From NCBI GenBank assembly GCA_028287895.1, contig JAQBOV010000046.1:1-64000 (forward strand): DNA of 64,000 nt. The letters are read 5' to 3'. The DNA comes from Mucilaginibacter sp. (GTDB lineage: Bacteria > Bacteroidota > Bacteroidia > Sphingobacteriales > Sphingobacteriaceae). The notes under the pieces were generated by a model. That model made no database searches, was not told where the DNA came from, and saw only the letters and a list, made by a program, of their open reading frames with translations. Numbering within the stretch: position 1 is the stretch's first letter; each line of letters opens with the position of its first letter. Of the stretch, positions 8,664 through 17,517 are shown in pieces. The translations under genes and the position numbers were made by a program.

Positions 8664-9962
8664 ATGCATCCTAAACCAAGTAACTTCAATTATAATTTGG
8701 AGGCCCTAAGAGGGTTCGCTGCCATAATGGTGGTATTTAATCATATTATTTACCATCATCAATATTTCAATACGGGTTTTTTCCCAAACGGTCTTTTGGG
8801 AATTGATACTGCAGCACATTTTTGCGTATTGATCTTTTTTGTATTATCAGGGTTTGTTATAGGAACCAGCCAAAAAAACCGGTTAACTGTTCAAACTGTT
8901 CCCACTTACTTAAAAAAGAGGTTTGTAAGACTTTATCCTATTTATTTTATTACCATTTGCTTTACGCTTCTGATTGCAGTAAATCACTACTCAATTACAA
9001 CGATTACCAGCAATTTTACATTTACTCAAAATATTCTTTCAAAACCTATATTTGAATGTAATCCCATTTGGTCATTAAATTATGAAATTCTTTATTATCT
9101 ACTTTTTATTCCGATTTCTTATTTTAACATAAATCCGATAGCCGTATTTTTCGGTAGTGTCCTTTTAGCTATTCTGAATTTCTATTTTCATTTCACTCCC
9201 TTAATTTCATCCTATTTTTTTGGCTTCTCTTTTTGGATGACCGGGCTTATTATGGCTAAATATCTAAAAAATGCAGAACCCGTAAAATTCGCCAGATTAA
9301 TAGCCTGCTTTTTATTTATTTGGCCATTACAAAACCTGTTAGAATACCAGGGCTATATTAACCGAATATTGCTCCACACTATACATAAAACGTTCAATTA
9401 TCCTGTTTCAACTTTTGACAATTATTTCAAACTCATGATCCCGATCGATAACTTGATTTATTTATTATATTGCGTCCCTTTCGTATCTTTATTTTCAGGA
9501 AAGACTCTAAAACATAGAAATTTCATATTGATAACGTTACTGTTATTTCCTTTAGCATTAATTCTGAAGGATATGCATTCCCAATTGAGATATGTTCAAT
9601 TATTTTGTTATTTAATCGGACTGATGCTTTACTTTTTTGAATTTAAACCAATTGATAAAATTTCCAAGTCAATTATAAAAAGATTTACTACGCTGGGCAG
9701 CATTTCTTATGGGTTGTACATCATTCATTTTCCCCTGTTTTACATTTTTGTTAATTTTAATGTTTCCACGCCGGAGTTGTATATATTAAAGCTATTTATC
9801 TATTTGCTCACCATATTTTGTATCAGCTATCTGGTTGAAATTAAGCTCCAACCAGTATTCAGAAGGCTTTTAATGCGTAGTCCTAAAATAGCAAAAACAG
9901 AGGTATTACCCTATGAGTTGATCATTACTGCGCCGGAAACCATAAAAAATATCAATCTATGA
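8664..9962 (+). CDS. Acyltransferase 3 family membrane protein
   Basis: 432-residue multi-pass protein of the OafA/YrhL acyltransferase-3 family. The N-terminus has the hallmark LEALRGFAAIMVVFNH (about residues 13-28, with the conserved RGxAAxxV-x-x-H), and an R-LYPIYF motif at about residues 90-98. About ten membrane segments follow, ending in a hydrophilic tail. These enzymes transfer acetyl or other acyl groups to sugars of O-antigen, exopolysaccharide or peptidoglycan. Substrate unknown. Together with the APS kinase/sulfotransferase pair and the EptA-like gene it suggests a surface-modification neighbourhood. Confidence 0.88.
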   Translation: MHPKPSNFNYNLEALRGFAAIMVVFNHIIYHHQYFNTGFFPNGLLGIDTAAHFCVLIFFVLSGFVIGTSQKNRLTVQTVPTYLKKRFVRLYPIYFITICFTLLIAVNHYSITTITSNFTFTQNILSKPIFECNPIWSLNYEILYYLLFIPISYFNINPIAVFFGSVLLAILNFYFHFTPLISSYFFGFSFWMTGLIMAKYLKNAEPVKFARLIACFLFIWPLQNLLEYQGYINRILLHTIHKTFNYPVSTFDNYFKLMIPIDNLIYLLYCVPFVSLFSGKTLKHRNFILITLLLFPLALILKDMHSQLRYVQLFCYLIGLMLYFFEFKPIDKISKSIIKRFTTLGSISYGLYIIHFPLFYIFVNFNVSTPELYILKLFIYLLTIFCISYLVEIKLQPVFRRLLMRSPKIAKTEVLPYELIITAPETIKNINL

Positions 9963-10338
9963 TAATCAGCAGCTGCTTTGTCGCCTGGCTCAATTTTAAG
10001 AAATCCCGGTTCGAGTCCGTGCGGAAAAACTACTGTAGCCGGAGACTACACGGATAGGTAATCCATCGTCTGAGACTACGGAAGCAGGGAACCAGCCGCT
10101 GCAGCCTCGGCAATATTTTAGTGAGCCGCTGTATCACCAATTCTACCAGTTTTTGTTTTGAATAATGGGCATTATTTCCATCTCCATAGCAAAAGATGAC
10201 TTGAGATTTGTGCTGCTGCCTTTAAATCATTTTGGAACACCATTGATGCGATCGGAAACATCAGTCGGATCAGCTGTAACCTCGATACCATCTTTAAATT
10301 GTTTTGATTAAGGTCCATTGATCTTGTAAGTCATTTTG
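9963..10338. other. Intergenic region, 376 bp, with tRNA-like traces
   Basis: No protein gene. On the minus strand 10155-10085 the sequence has a GGTAGAATTGGT segment like the D-arm of a tRNA-Leu, but the anticodon and acceptor stems do not close. Two related stretches sharing GAGACTAC lie at about 10041-10050 and 10070-10078. Read as decayed DNA. Confidence 0.3.
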
Positions 10339-10779
10339 TTATTCCATGCGTTTAAGCGCCTGTTTTACCTTTGCCACGTCCGGACCTGTGCCGCCACCTT
10401 CATAAAAGGACATGTCCTCGTCAATCCCGACTAACCGGAGGCATTGACCTCCAGGAGCCTGGAAATAAAGATGAGGATCCGGTACCTCAAGTTTCCTGAC
10501 GAGGCCGGAATCGAGGATTTTCTTCGTCATTTCTTCCACATTGTCGGACTTGACCTCCAACCAGATCGATCGCGCGGTCCGTAAAAACTCGCTCGCATCA
10601 GGAACATCCCCATAGAGAAAGCCGATATAAAAACCTTTCCCCAAGCGAACGAAGTCCCTTTCAGGATCCGCTTTTGTGATGCTGCCGCCGAGGACATCAC
10701 AATAAAATTTACGAATGCTGTCCCGGTCTTGTCGCGGAACCAGAACCGATGAATGATTTCCGAAAATAATCTTTGCCAT
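10339..10779 (-). CDS. VOC-family (glyoxalase/bleomycin-resistance fold) protein
   Basis: 146-residue soluble protein of the vicinal oxygen chelate superfamily. It reads as two beta-alpha-beta-beta-beta halves: N-terminal SSVLVPRQDRDSIRKFYCDVLGG and C-terminal DPHLYFQAPGGQCLRL. Members include dioxygenases, glyoxalase I and antibiotic-binding proteins; substrate cannot be told here. Upstream lies a broken second copy of the same gene's 5' end, so this is the surviving paralogue. Confidence 0.8.
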   Translation of the reverse strand: MAKIIFGNHSSVLVPRQDRDSIRKFYCDVLGGSITKADPERDFVRLGKGFYIGFLYGDVPDASEFLRTARSIWLEVKSDNVEEMTKKILDSGLVRKLEVPDPHLYFQAPGGQCLRLVGIDEDMSFYEGGGTGPDVAKVKQALKRME

Positions 10780-10907
10780 GATTGCTATTATCTAGATTTC
10801 AATTGCGCTCTGGTTTTGCTTATGAGCATAGCCAGCATTATTTCTTCTGGTGATGCCTTAATTTCCCGCTGAGGACCCCGGCCGCTTTTTCCTGCTTTAT
10901 CCTTCGT

Positions 10908-11006
10908 TACGGCCGCTCAGGACATCACAATAAAATGTACCTTGCCGTCCCCGTCTTGTCGCGGAGCTGTGATCGCCGAAGCGTTTCCAATAACTGCCTT
11001 TGCCAT
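10908..11006 (-). pseudogene. Truncated duplicate of the VOC gene
   Basis: From an ATG at 11006 the frame reads MAKAVIGNASAITAPRQDGD and stops at 10917. It matches the start of the intact VOC gene (MAKIIFGNHSSVLVPRQDRD), and the DNA around GACATCACAATAAAAT is almost identical in both. A small deletion throws the frame off just before the YCDVL segment. Everything after that is lost. Confidence 0.7.
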
Positions 11007-11029
11007 GATTAATATCGATTTAATTGTTA

Positions 11030-11480
11030 GCAAATGATCTGATGAAATGTATTCTACTTTACCGGCAGTAATAAAATTGAACAGCCGGTCTTTAATCACC
11101 ATACCCAGCCCCGTGTACACCAGTCATAACATTCCTTTTCAGGTACGAGGCTCTCATGAATAAAAAGAACCACCGTTTTATCATCTTTTGTGATGATCTC
11201 AAAGACCATTTTTATGTTTGCCCATTCCTACTTATCTTTTTCGATCCAATGCAGTTTAAGTCACCAGCCATAGACTTTTTTGCCACTAATAACACCAGTT
11301 AATTGCTGTGGGATGGCAAATGACAAATTCATCATTAAGTTCTTCGAGCTATTGCCTTCAAAGTCTTTTGACGCCAGTTTAAGACGTCGCGGACGTGATT
11401 GAAAACATCTTGGCCAGTATTGGCTACCGCGATCGTGTCCCTGTAACTTTGATCTTTCCTTTTTGATCGTTTTTTCGAAG
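11030..11480 (-). pseudogene. Decayed SRPBCC/AHSA1 gene (several frameshifts)
   Basis: Pieces of an SRPBCC protein can be read in order on the minus strand in different frames: IAVANTGQDVFNHVRDV near 11400, LNCIGSKKI/LHWIEKDK near 11250, EWANIKMVFEI near 11220, VLFIHESLVPEKECYDWC near 11150 and VIKDRLFNFITAGK near 11080. The last pieces align with the intact neighbour (EWANTKLIFDL, KHEGLTPDIECYKDC, IKRSLFSYFTTGKGD). Stops and frame changes separate them, so it is not expressed as one protein. Confidence 0.7.
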
Positions 11481-11511
11481 ATCGTCGAAAACTAAACAGC
11501 CGGAAATTATC

Positions 11512-11961
11512 TCATTTGCGTGATTGATTAAAATCGCCTTTTCCAGTAGTAAAATAGGAAAATAAGCTTCTTTTGATCCAGTGCGTCCAGCCTGGTTCAC
11601 AGTCCTTGTAACATTCAATGTCCGGCGTAAGACCTTCATGTTTGAAGTTCAGCTCTGTTACGCCGTTATTTTCATTGAGATCAAAAATTAATTTGGTGTT
11701 AGCCCATTCCTTTTTATCCGAATACCAGGGCATATTACAATCTGTAACTAACCAAACCACTCGTTTACCGGGGATTAATTCTGCTACGGTAAAGTTGAAG
11801 AAAGAATCCCCGCCCATCTTTACCGTAAACTGATCAGTTTGCTTTTCGGAACTTCCATTAAAGGTTACTCCCCACCACTCAGGTAACTTGCCGATCTTTT
11901 TGATCGCCTCATCCGCGCTAATTTTTGCAGAGATACTGCTTGTAAAATCGTTTTTCTCCAT
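11512..11961 (-). CDS. SRPBCC (START-like, AHSA1) domain protein
   Basis: About 149-residue soluble protein of the SRPBCC ligand-binding fold. Visible family features are an N-terminal SSISAKISADEAIKKI strand-helix, the WWG motif, a VVWLVTDC strand and a C-terminal helix with W-IKRSLFSYF. Members bind hydrophobic ligands; many small ones in Bacteroidota have no known substrate. I prefer the start at 11961 (MEKNDFT), where the family homology begins; the frame is open to an ATG at 12003. It lies beside a decayed copy of itself and may be controlled by the AraC-type gene upstream. Confidence 0.78.
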   Translation of the reverse strand: MEKNDFTSSISAKISADEAIKKIGKLPEWWGVTFNGSSEKQTDQFTVKMGGDSFFNFTVAELIPGKRVVWLVTDCNMPWYSDKKEWANTKLIFDLNENNGVTELNFKHEGLTPDIECYKDCEPGWTHWIKRSLFSYFTTGKGDFNQSRK

Positions 11962-12078
11962 TTTATTCAATTCGTTAGTGAATAAGTTGTTACCGGTCGA
12001 CAATCGTCGTATGGCATTTTAAATTTTTTTAGGTAAAGATAAGGCGATGGGGATTTTAAGTATTGTACAAATCGGAAC

Positions 12079-12909
12079 TCAAAACGTGTAATGTTTGGTC
12101 GCCAGTTCGTTCAAACTGTTTTGAAGGTCGGTTGGAGCGTAGCCGGTGAACCTTTTAAATGCCCTGATAAAATGGGATTGATCATGGTAATAATGGTAAA
12201 TATGTTCTTTTAAGGTTTGCAATTTAACACCGGTTGAATACGCCTGGTAAAATTGTTTGAATCGGACTATCTCAGACAGGTTTTTGGGTCCCGTACCCAG
12301 ATGCTCCGAGAATTTTGTATGAAGCCATCTGGAGCTGTAGCCAGTTTCTTTTTCAAGCTGTGCTACAGTGATAACGCCTTTGCAGGCTGATATACGATCG
12401 ATGCAATAATCATAAATCGGGTCCGGTGCGGTTTTTTCCAACTGTTTGATGAGGAAATTCTGCAAAAGGCGCAATTTCAGCGGTACAGGGTTTGCCTCAG
12501 CAAGTTGCGATTGAAGGTTTTCAGCACGGGTACCGATCAGGTCTGCCAGCTCTATTATTTGATTTTTCGCCTCTGCGTACGATAAATAAAAAAAACGATA
12601 CGCTCCGAGCGGGTTGAATTCGATGATTATAGTACCCGTCTGTACATCTTCATGAGAATCAAGAATGACAGGCGAATCGATCAAGCCAGTTAAACTTAAT
12701 TTATTTTCACCTTGAATGAAGGTCTTGTCGCCGATGCGGGCTGCAATTCCGTTGCGGTAGGTAAGCGTTAATTTAAAATTTGCATTTGGGACGATCAGTT
12801 TTCTATCCATGGCGGGAAGACGGCCACTGCTTTCGAACACGCACATTTTGGCTATGTACGGGCTCAGTAAAGGATGTGGCGTTATCGGAATGAACCGGAA
12901 ATCTGTCAT
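12079..12909 (-). CDS. AraC-family transcriptional regulator
   Basis: 276-residue regulator. The N-terminal 150 residues form a sensory domain of the kind seen in Bacteroidota AraC proteins (starts FRFIPITPHPLLSPYI). The C-terminal 100 residues hold the paired helix-turn-helix, with GYSSRWLHTKF in the first and YHDQSHFIRAFKRFTGYAP in the second, the best-conserved AraC stretch. It sits on the same strand upstream of the SRPBCC gene and likely regulates it or itself. Ligand unknown. Confidence 0.9.
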   Translation of the reverse strand: MTDFRFIPITPHPLLSPYIAKMCVFESSGRLPAMDRKLIVPNANFKLTLTYRNGIAARIGDKTFIQGENKLSLTGLIDSPVILDSHEDVQTGTIIIEFNPLGAYRFFYLSYAEAKNQIIELADLIGTRAENLQSQLAEANPVPLKLRLLQNFLIKQLEKTAPDPIYDYCIDRISACKGVITVAQLEKETGYSSRWLHTKFSEHLGTGPKNLSEIVRFKQFYQAYSTGVKLQTLKEHIYHYYHDQSHFIRAFKRFTGYAPTDLQNSLNELATKHYTF

Positions 12910-13426
12910 TTGTTTCTCTCAGCTAGTAGCGATGCTGTTTAAAGATAAGGCCAAAAAATGGGCTTTTTCAATTTTTATTCCTAAGCGTGTTATGACATCG
13001 AGCCATAAAATTCAAGATAAATTATCATAGGGATTCCAGCATGTGCTTTTTGATCTTCTTTGAAAATATAGCTTCAAATGGAATGATTAAAGAATCTCCC
13101 GCCAGATCACAGGGCTTGTATTGCCTAAACTTATTTCAAGTTGATCATCAAAGGCTATAATTCGTCATGTTTTTTTGCATTACCCTTTGATTTCCCCACC
13201 GGATATTTTAAGGCACTCTTTTTAATTTTCGTCTTCGTTGATGTTCTTGCGGAAAAAATAAAACGAGGATCAAGTTGAATTCTTGGGGGAAGAAAAAGCA
13301 CCGGACGGGGTGGTCGCCTATACGGAATGTGAAAATTACGTTAAAGAAGCTGCGCCAGCAGAAATAGAATAATTTGATTTTTTTGGAAAGGTCCCGTTTT
13401 GGCGACCCCCTTTTACATTAAGGGAT
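12910..13426. other. Intergenic region, 517 bp, with a gene remnant
   Basis: Upstream of the AraC gene. A plus-strand open frame at 13262-13372 without a start codon encodes a low-stop C-terminal tail (EEKAPDGVVAYTECENYVKE...). It is most likely the end of a lost gene. Nothing else recognised. Confidence 0.35.
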
Positions 13427-15451
13427 TTAATAAGATAGCGGAAGCGTAAACCAAAAGGTGCTTCCTTTACCTAACTGGCTATCCACGCCGATCTCACCAT
13501 TATGGCGGTGAATGATCTCTGCGCTGATATAAAGACCCAAGCCCAGACCGGAATATTGTGCACTTGAATATTCTGCCTGGTAATATTTATTGAACAGATG
13601 CGGAATCCTATCCGGCGAGATCCCAGGTCCATTATCTTTGACCGAAACCTTAATATACTGATCCATCTTTGCAACGATTATGTAGATCTGTTTAGATTCA
13701 GGGGCATATTTGACGGCATTATTCACGAAATTGACCACCACCTGATCGATCCGGTGTTCATCGGCAAAAACTGTTAATTCTGGGTCGCCTTTGAAGATTA
13801 GTTCGTGTTTACCTGCTGCCCGCACGTGGTTACAGCAGCCTTCCAGCATTTTTGAAACCTGAAATGTTGTTTTGACAATATGCAGTTGGTTTTGATTGAG
13901 CTTGGTGGCGTCCAGCAGTTCTTCGATCAGACCGCCGATCCTTTCAACACTTCTGTTCGCCTGAGCGATCAACCTGGGCAGCATTACCGGCGAAGGCTCT
14001 TCCTTCATCCGGTCGAGCAATTGCAAAGACGACTTCAAGCTGGTTACCGGAGTTTTTAACTCATGACTTGCGATGCAGATGAAATCATCTTTCTGGGCAG
14101 CCAACATTTTAAGATCGTGAATGTCAGTCGCCGTGCCGATCCAGCTTTGTAAAGCTCCCAGTTCATTTTTGATCGGCAGCATCCGTACCAGGTGCCATCG
14201 GTATTCCCCGTCAGCGCGTTTCTCCCTGATCTCGAATTCACCACCCGTTGTACCTCTTAAAATGTTCTGGAAAGAATCCAGACAATAGCGCAGGTCATCA
14301 GGATGGATGATCGTCTCCCATCCCCTGCCACTAAACTGCTTTTCATCGAGGCCTGTATAATTGTACCATTGCTGATTATAAAAGTCTACTTCGCCCTCAA
14401 GCGTGTTTGTCCAGGCGATTTGGGGAATAGCGTTCAGCTGCGTACGGAACAAATTGGCACTTGCTTCAATTTTTCTCCTGGCCAAAACGGTATCGGTCAC
14501 TTCGATAGCAAAAACAAATATGCCGTCTACGTGGTCGCCCGGACCCGGGCGTGGCTGATAAATAAAATTAAAATACCGTTCTTCGATAACCCCATCAGCC
14601 ATTCTGGCCATTGGCACGTACAATTCACGACCTTCGTAGAGTTCACCTGTCCGGTAAACATTTTCAATAATGTCTATTATCGGCTGGCCTGCAAGTTCAG
14701 GAATAGCTTCAGTCAGGGGCTTACCTAAGAGATCCCTTCCCGGAAAGAAGTGCTGGTATAAAGGATTCACCAGTTCAAATTTATAGTCCGGCCCGTTCAG
14801 GATACATATTCCTGCCGGCGCCTGCATAAAGAACTGAGCAAATCTGTCTCGTTGGCTGGCAGTTTCAGCCTGCACAGCCTCCAATTCAAGCTTTGCATTC
14901 CTGTTGTCTATAAAGGCTCTGACTTTATCAGTCGTTTCAATGACATTGGTGATAACCCCTCTGATATTGCCGGTTTCATCCTTAACGGGGCTGTAGGCGA
15001 AATTGAAATAACATTCTTCGGAATATCCATTGCGGTTCAGGAATAATTTAAAGTCTGTAAACCTGACCGGACAGCCTTCCATAACGCCGTGAAACATCGG
15101 GCCGATCGTGTCCCAAATTTCCGAAAAGGATCGCCATATCGGTATGCCCATCGCCTGGGGGTGTTTATTGGAACCCAAAATGGGGCGGTAACCATCATTA
15201 TAGAACTGGATAAATTCAGCGCCCCAGGTTATATGCATCGGGAAGGGAGAACTTAACAAAATACCAATGGATATCTTTAATGCGGGCTCCCACGATTTTG
15301 GGGGCCCCAGCGGGGTTGTTGACCAATCGGTTTCACGGATGATTTCACCGCACTCTCCCCCACCCTGTAAAAAAGGCATTTCTATTGGGTGTGGACGTGC
15401 TTGTGGCATAACGTTGGGAGTGTTAAGTCGATCACTAAAAACACCTTGCAC
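13427..15451 (-). CDS. Multi-PAS sensor histidine kinase
   Basis: 674-residue cytoplasmic-looking kinase with no membrane segment. Three PAS-type domains can be read (about residues 40-170, 200-320, 335-450; the third contains the classic WETIIHPDDL and an ATDIHDL end). Then comes a HisKA domain with SHELKTP, whose His is at about residue 460, and a HATPase domain with N-box NFVNNAVKYAP, G1 KDNGPGIS, F-box and G2 GLGLGLYIS. No response regulator is adjacent, so the partner is elsewhere. PAS domains may sense redox, light or small ligands. Confidence 0.92.
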   Translation of the reverse strand: MQGVFSDRLNTPNVMPQARPHPIEMPFLQGGGECGEIIRETDWSTTPLGPPKSWEPALKISIGILLSSPFPMHITWGAEFIQFYNDGYRPILGSNKHPQAMGIPIWRSFSEIWDTIGPMFHGVMEGCPVRFTDFKLFLNRNGYSEECYFNFAYSPVKDETGNIRGVITNVIETTDKVRAFIDNRNAKLELEAVQAETASQRDRFAQFFMQAPAGICILNGPDYKFELVNPLYQHFFPGRDLLGKPLTEAIPELAGQPIIDIIENVYRTGELYEGRELYVPMARMADGVIEERYFNFIYQPRPGPGDHVDGIFVFAIEVTDTVLARRKIEASANLFRTQLNAIPQIAWTNTLEGEVDFYNQQWYNYTGLDEKQFSGRGWETIIHPDDLRYCLDSFQNILRGTTGGEFEIREKRADGEYRWHLVRMLPIKNELGALQSWIGTATDIHDLKMLAAQKDDFICIASHELKTPVTSLKSSLQLLDRMKEEPSPVMLPRLIAQANRSVERIGGLIEELLDATKLNQNQLHIVKTTFQVSKMLEGCCNHVRAAGKHELIFKGDPELTVFADEHRIDQVVVNFVNNAVKYAPESKQIYIIVAKMDQYIKVSVKDNGPGISPDRIPHLFNKYYQAEYSSAQYSGLGLGLYISAEIIHRHNGEIGVDSQLGKGSTFWFTLPLSY

Positions 15452-15569
15452 AAATTGCCGTTAATGACTCAACTGTTTCCTATACCTTTAGGTTTGTTAC
15501 TTATAAACAAGAATTTACCGTCTTTGTTTCTTCCGCTGGACTAACCATTAAGTAGTGTGATTTTACTAT

Positions 15570-15633
15570 GCTACACTTTTTATAAAAAAGGGGTTATTTA
15601 CCCACCATCTAATCAACTGTCGCAAATAGAAAA
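15570..15633 (+). repeat. 63-bp direct repeat, left copy, flanking the PLD gene
   Basis: Starts GCTACACTTTT, contains GGGGTTATTTACCC and ends CTGTCGCAAATAGAAA. The second copy is at 16616-16678, same orientation, with a few mismatches. A partial third copy (TACACTTTCTTTATAA) is near 15659. Confidence 0.75.
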
Positions 15634-15769
15634 TTGATGGTTTTGTAAAATGGTTTGTTACACTTTCTTTATAAGGTAATGTTTTGATGCGCCAATAAAT
15701 TCAGACTCACGCCTAACTTTGCTGAAATGATTATGTAATCTCTTCATCGCTATACCATCTTTCTGTTTT

Positions 15770-16510
15770 CTATAGGCTGTGAAGCTCTTTAGCCTTTTTC
15801 CAGTTTTGCTTCAAAACAGGTCTGCTTATGCATGTTTCACCATATGATTGTTCACCTGAAAAATGACAAAACTTTTCTGCATAGTTAGGGTCTCCAAACT
15901 TGTTCCAGGATTTAAATGCTTCGAAACACATTGGCCGTTCAATATTAAATGGAATTGACACACCTGTTCTTATGCAAAAGCCATTTTTCTTTTCTGCCGG
16001 CTTGGAATTCGACAATTTGATTTCGGTCTTTCTGCTTTCTCCTTTGGACGGAGTATTTTCAGTAACCTTTTTAACTGTGACTCTAGTTTCTTCACTTATT
16101 CTTAAAAGCCTTTCCACTTCCTCTAAAGTAGAATTATAAAGTTCTAAGTCTTGGTCTTTAGTTATGTAAATCCCCATTTCATTATTGTTCTGTTGAGAAA
16201 ACTCATATAAATTCATTGAAGTAATAATTGCTTCATTTTCATTGATATAACATTTAGCATGCAGGTTCTTACAGATACTTGTCCGCACACCTATTTGACA
16301 ATCTAACCAATTAATGTCTTCAGATCGCAGTTTGGTTTCACGATATATTATTCGGATGTCGCGCTGTTGGATACGCAAGTTTATTATGTGTTCCTTAATT
16401 CTTTCACTGAACTGTAAATAAGGGCTTATTAAAACTAATCTTTCTTTTGTCCCTTTGATTAGCTCCTCTAAATGGTAAGAAACTCCTGATGTATTTAAAA
16501 ACTTCGCCAT
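15770..16510 (-). CDS. Phospholipase D-family protein with degenerate zinc-ribbon tail
   Basis: About 246 residues. The N-terminal 150 form one PLD half with LHAKCYINENEAIITSMN, i.e. the H-x-K core with the usual Asp replaced by Asn in a variant HKD motif, and NNNEMG after it. Single-HKD members act as dimers, often as nucleases. The C-terminal segment resembles a zinc ribbon that has lost one Cys of each expected pair (CIRT, MCFEA, CHFS). The start at 16510 (MAKFLNT) fits better than 16546, whose first 12 residues look non-coding. Direct repeats flank it; a mobile cargo gene, possibly DNA-acting, is likely. Confidence 0.72.
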   Translation of the reverse strand: MAKFLNTSGVSYHLEELIKGTKERLVLISPYLQFSERIKEHIINLRIQQRDIRIIYRETKLRSEDINWLDCQIGVRTSICKNLHAKCYINENEAIITSMNLYEFSQQNNNEMGIYITKDQDLELYNSTLEEVERLLRISEETRVTVKKVTENTPSKGESRKTEIKLSNSKPAEKKNGFCIRTGVSIPFNIERPMCFEAFKSWNKFGDPNYAEKFCHFSGEQSYGETCISRPVLKQNWKKAKELHSL

Positions 16511-16615
16511 ATATTGGGTATTTGTAGGTGCACACAAAGTACACAAAACCTTTGCATTAATAAATAACAGTACATTTCTATTCTAAATAGTGGTCGTGAA
16601 AGTCCTGAAATGTCT

Positions 16616-16678
16616 GCTACACTTTCTTAAAAAAAGGGATTATTTACCCCCCTTCTAATCGACTGTCGCAATAGAAAT
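16616..16678 (+). repeat. 63-bp direct repeat, right copy
   Basis: Counterpart of 15570-15633, lying just upstream of the PLD gene's start. The core GGGATTATTTACCC and CTGTCGCAATAGAAA match the left copy apart from scattered changes. Confidence 0.75.
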
Positions 16679-16935
16679 ATTGGAAGAGAGTGGTTGTAGC
16701 TGCATTATCCTGACTTTAAGAAACGTTTTAATCAACTCTATTCGAGCTAGGCATTAAAGAAATAGTTTTTATTCTATTGTAGTTGTTTGAAAATAATTTG
16801 AAATAGGATTTTGGAATAAATATTTTAGCTTTAGCCGTATAAGGTAAGACTTCTTAATGCTTAATTAAGCTGATTTATCCTGTCATCGATCCTATCAACA
16901 GGACTTATTAAAAATATGCTGGGCATGCCCTTAAA

Positions 16936-16976
16936 ACAAAAAACCTCTTAGAACTTAATCTAAGAGGTTTTCTTTA
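16936..16976. terminator. Strong hairpin with A and T runs (bidirectional terminator)
   Basis: Perfect 11-bp stem (16941-16951 with 16960-16970), loop of 8 nt, A-run on the left and TTTTCTTT on the right. On the minus strand it directly follows a segment resembling the 3' end of a tRNA gene, the usual place for such a terminator. Confidence 0.65.
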
Positions 16977-17051
16977 AGTGGGAGCTACTGCCCCCGAACC
17001 TTAGTCTGTAAGCGGCTTAAATTCAATCAGTTACTAGTTATTCAATGTGCC

Positions 17052-17073
17052 TGGTACTCCAACTGGTACTCTG
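17052..17073 (+). repeat. Candidate left attachment site (paired TGGTACTC)
   Basis: Two TGGTACTC octamers 12 bp apart (17052 and 17064). The same pair with the same spacing and orientation is at 63276-63295 beside the integrase gene. This is what would be expected of core/arm sites at the two ends of an integrated element. Confidence 0.5.
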
Positions 17074-17140
17074 CTCTCTGGCTGATACCCTAATGATGGA
17101 CCCCACAAAATTAATAATAAACCCAATAATTTCCATAACT

Positions 17141-17269
17141 TTAAGCCACCTGAAAAGTTACTTTTTTATTTACTTTAACCTTTAATATCATAGGATCATT
17201 TGGCACACCTGAAATTATTCTAAGTGGGTTGCCAGGATATAAAACACCATTCCGGCCGACGATATTAAG
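17141..17269 (-). pseudogene. C-terminal coding remnant
   Basis: Minus-strand open frame of about 42 codons without a start, ending at 17141. It reads like protein (GRNGVLYPGNPLRII, then VPNDPMILKVKVNKKV) and is cut by a stop at 17270. Probably the tail of a gene destroyed at the island edge. Family not recognised. Confidence 0.3.
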
Positions 17270-17517
17270 TTAATCATCACAGGAGACTTTGGACGGGACA
17301 TGAACCTATCCCTTTAACATCCACTATTTCAATACTTTACAAGTTTGCAATTTGGGTAACTCTCGAATTTACCACAAATAATTTGCAACAGTTTAATTCC
17401 TAATGACTTATATAAAGATAAGTGCTAATGGCGATTAATGCAATTTATTCTGAAAGAATGATTAGCAATTATACTACAATTATACGGCTTGCAATTTTAA
17501 ATATACGTCAGTTAGAA

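Larger units (their letters stand above)
16547..17517. other. Gene-poor region holding the island's left boundary
   Basis: About 970 bp with no intact gene. It holds the right copy of the PLD-flanking repeat, a strong hairpin (16941-16970), a possible tRNA 3'-end trace on the minus strand just after it (17002-16978), the paired TGGTAC motifs (17052-17071) and a coding remnant (17141-17269). Confidence 0.5.

Noticed and set aside
9990..10020. GGTTCGAGTCC, a tRNA T-loop-like stretch on the plus strand
   Set aside because: T-stem does not pair and there is no upstream anticodon arm.
10917..11120. 67-aa minus-strand ORF as a real gene
   Set aside because: It is a chance join of the decayed SRPBCC end (VIKDRLFNF) and the truncated VOC start (MAKAVIGN).
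14303..14728. 141-aa plus-strand ORF in the histidine kinase gene
   Set aside because: Shadow opposite PAS-domain coding sequence; no family pattern.
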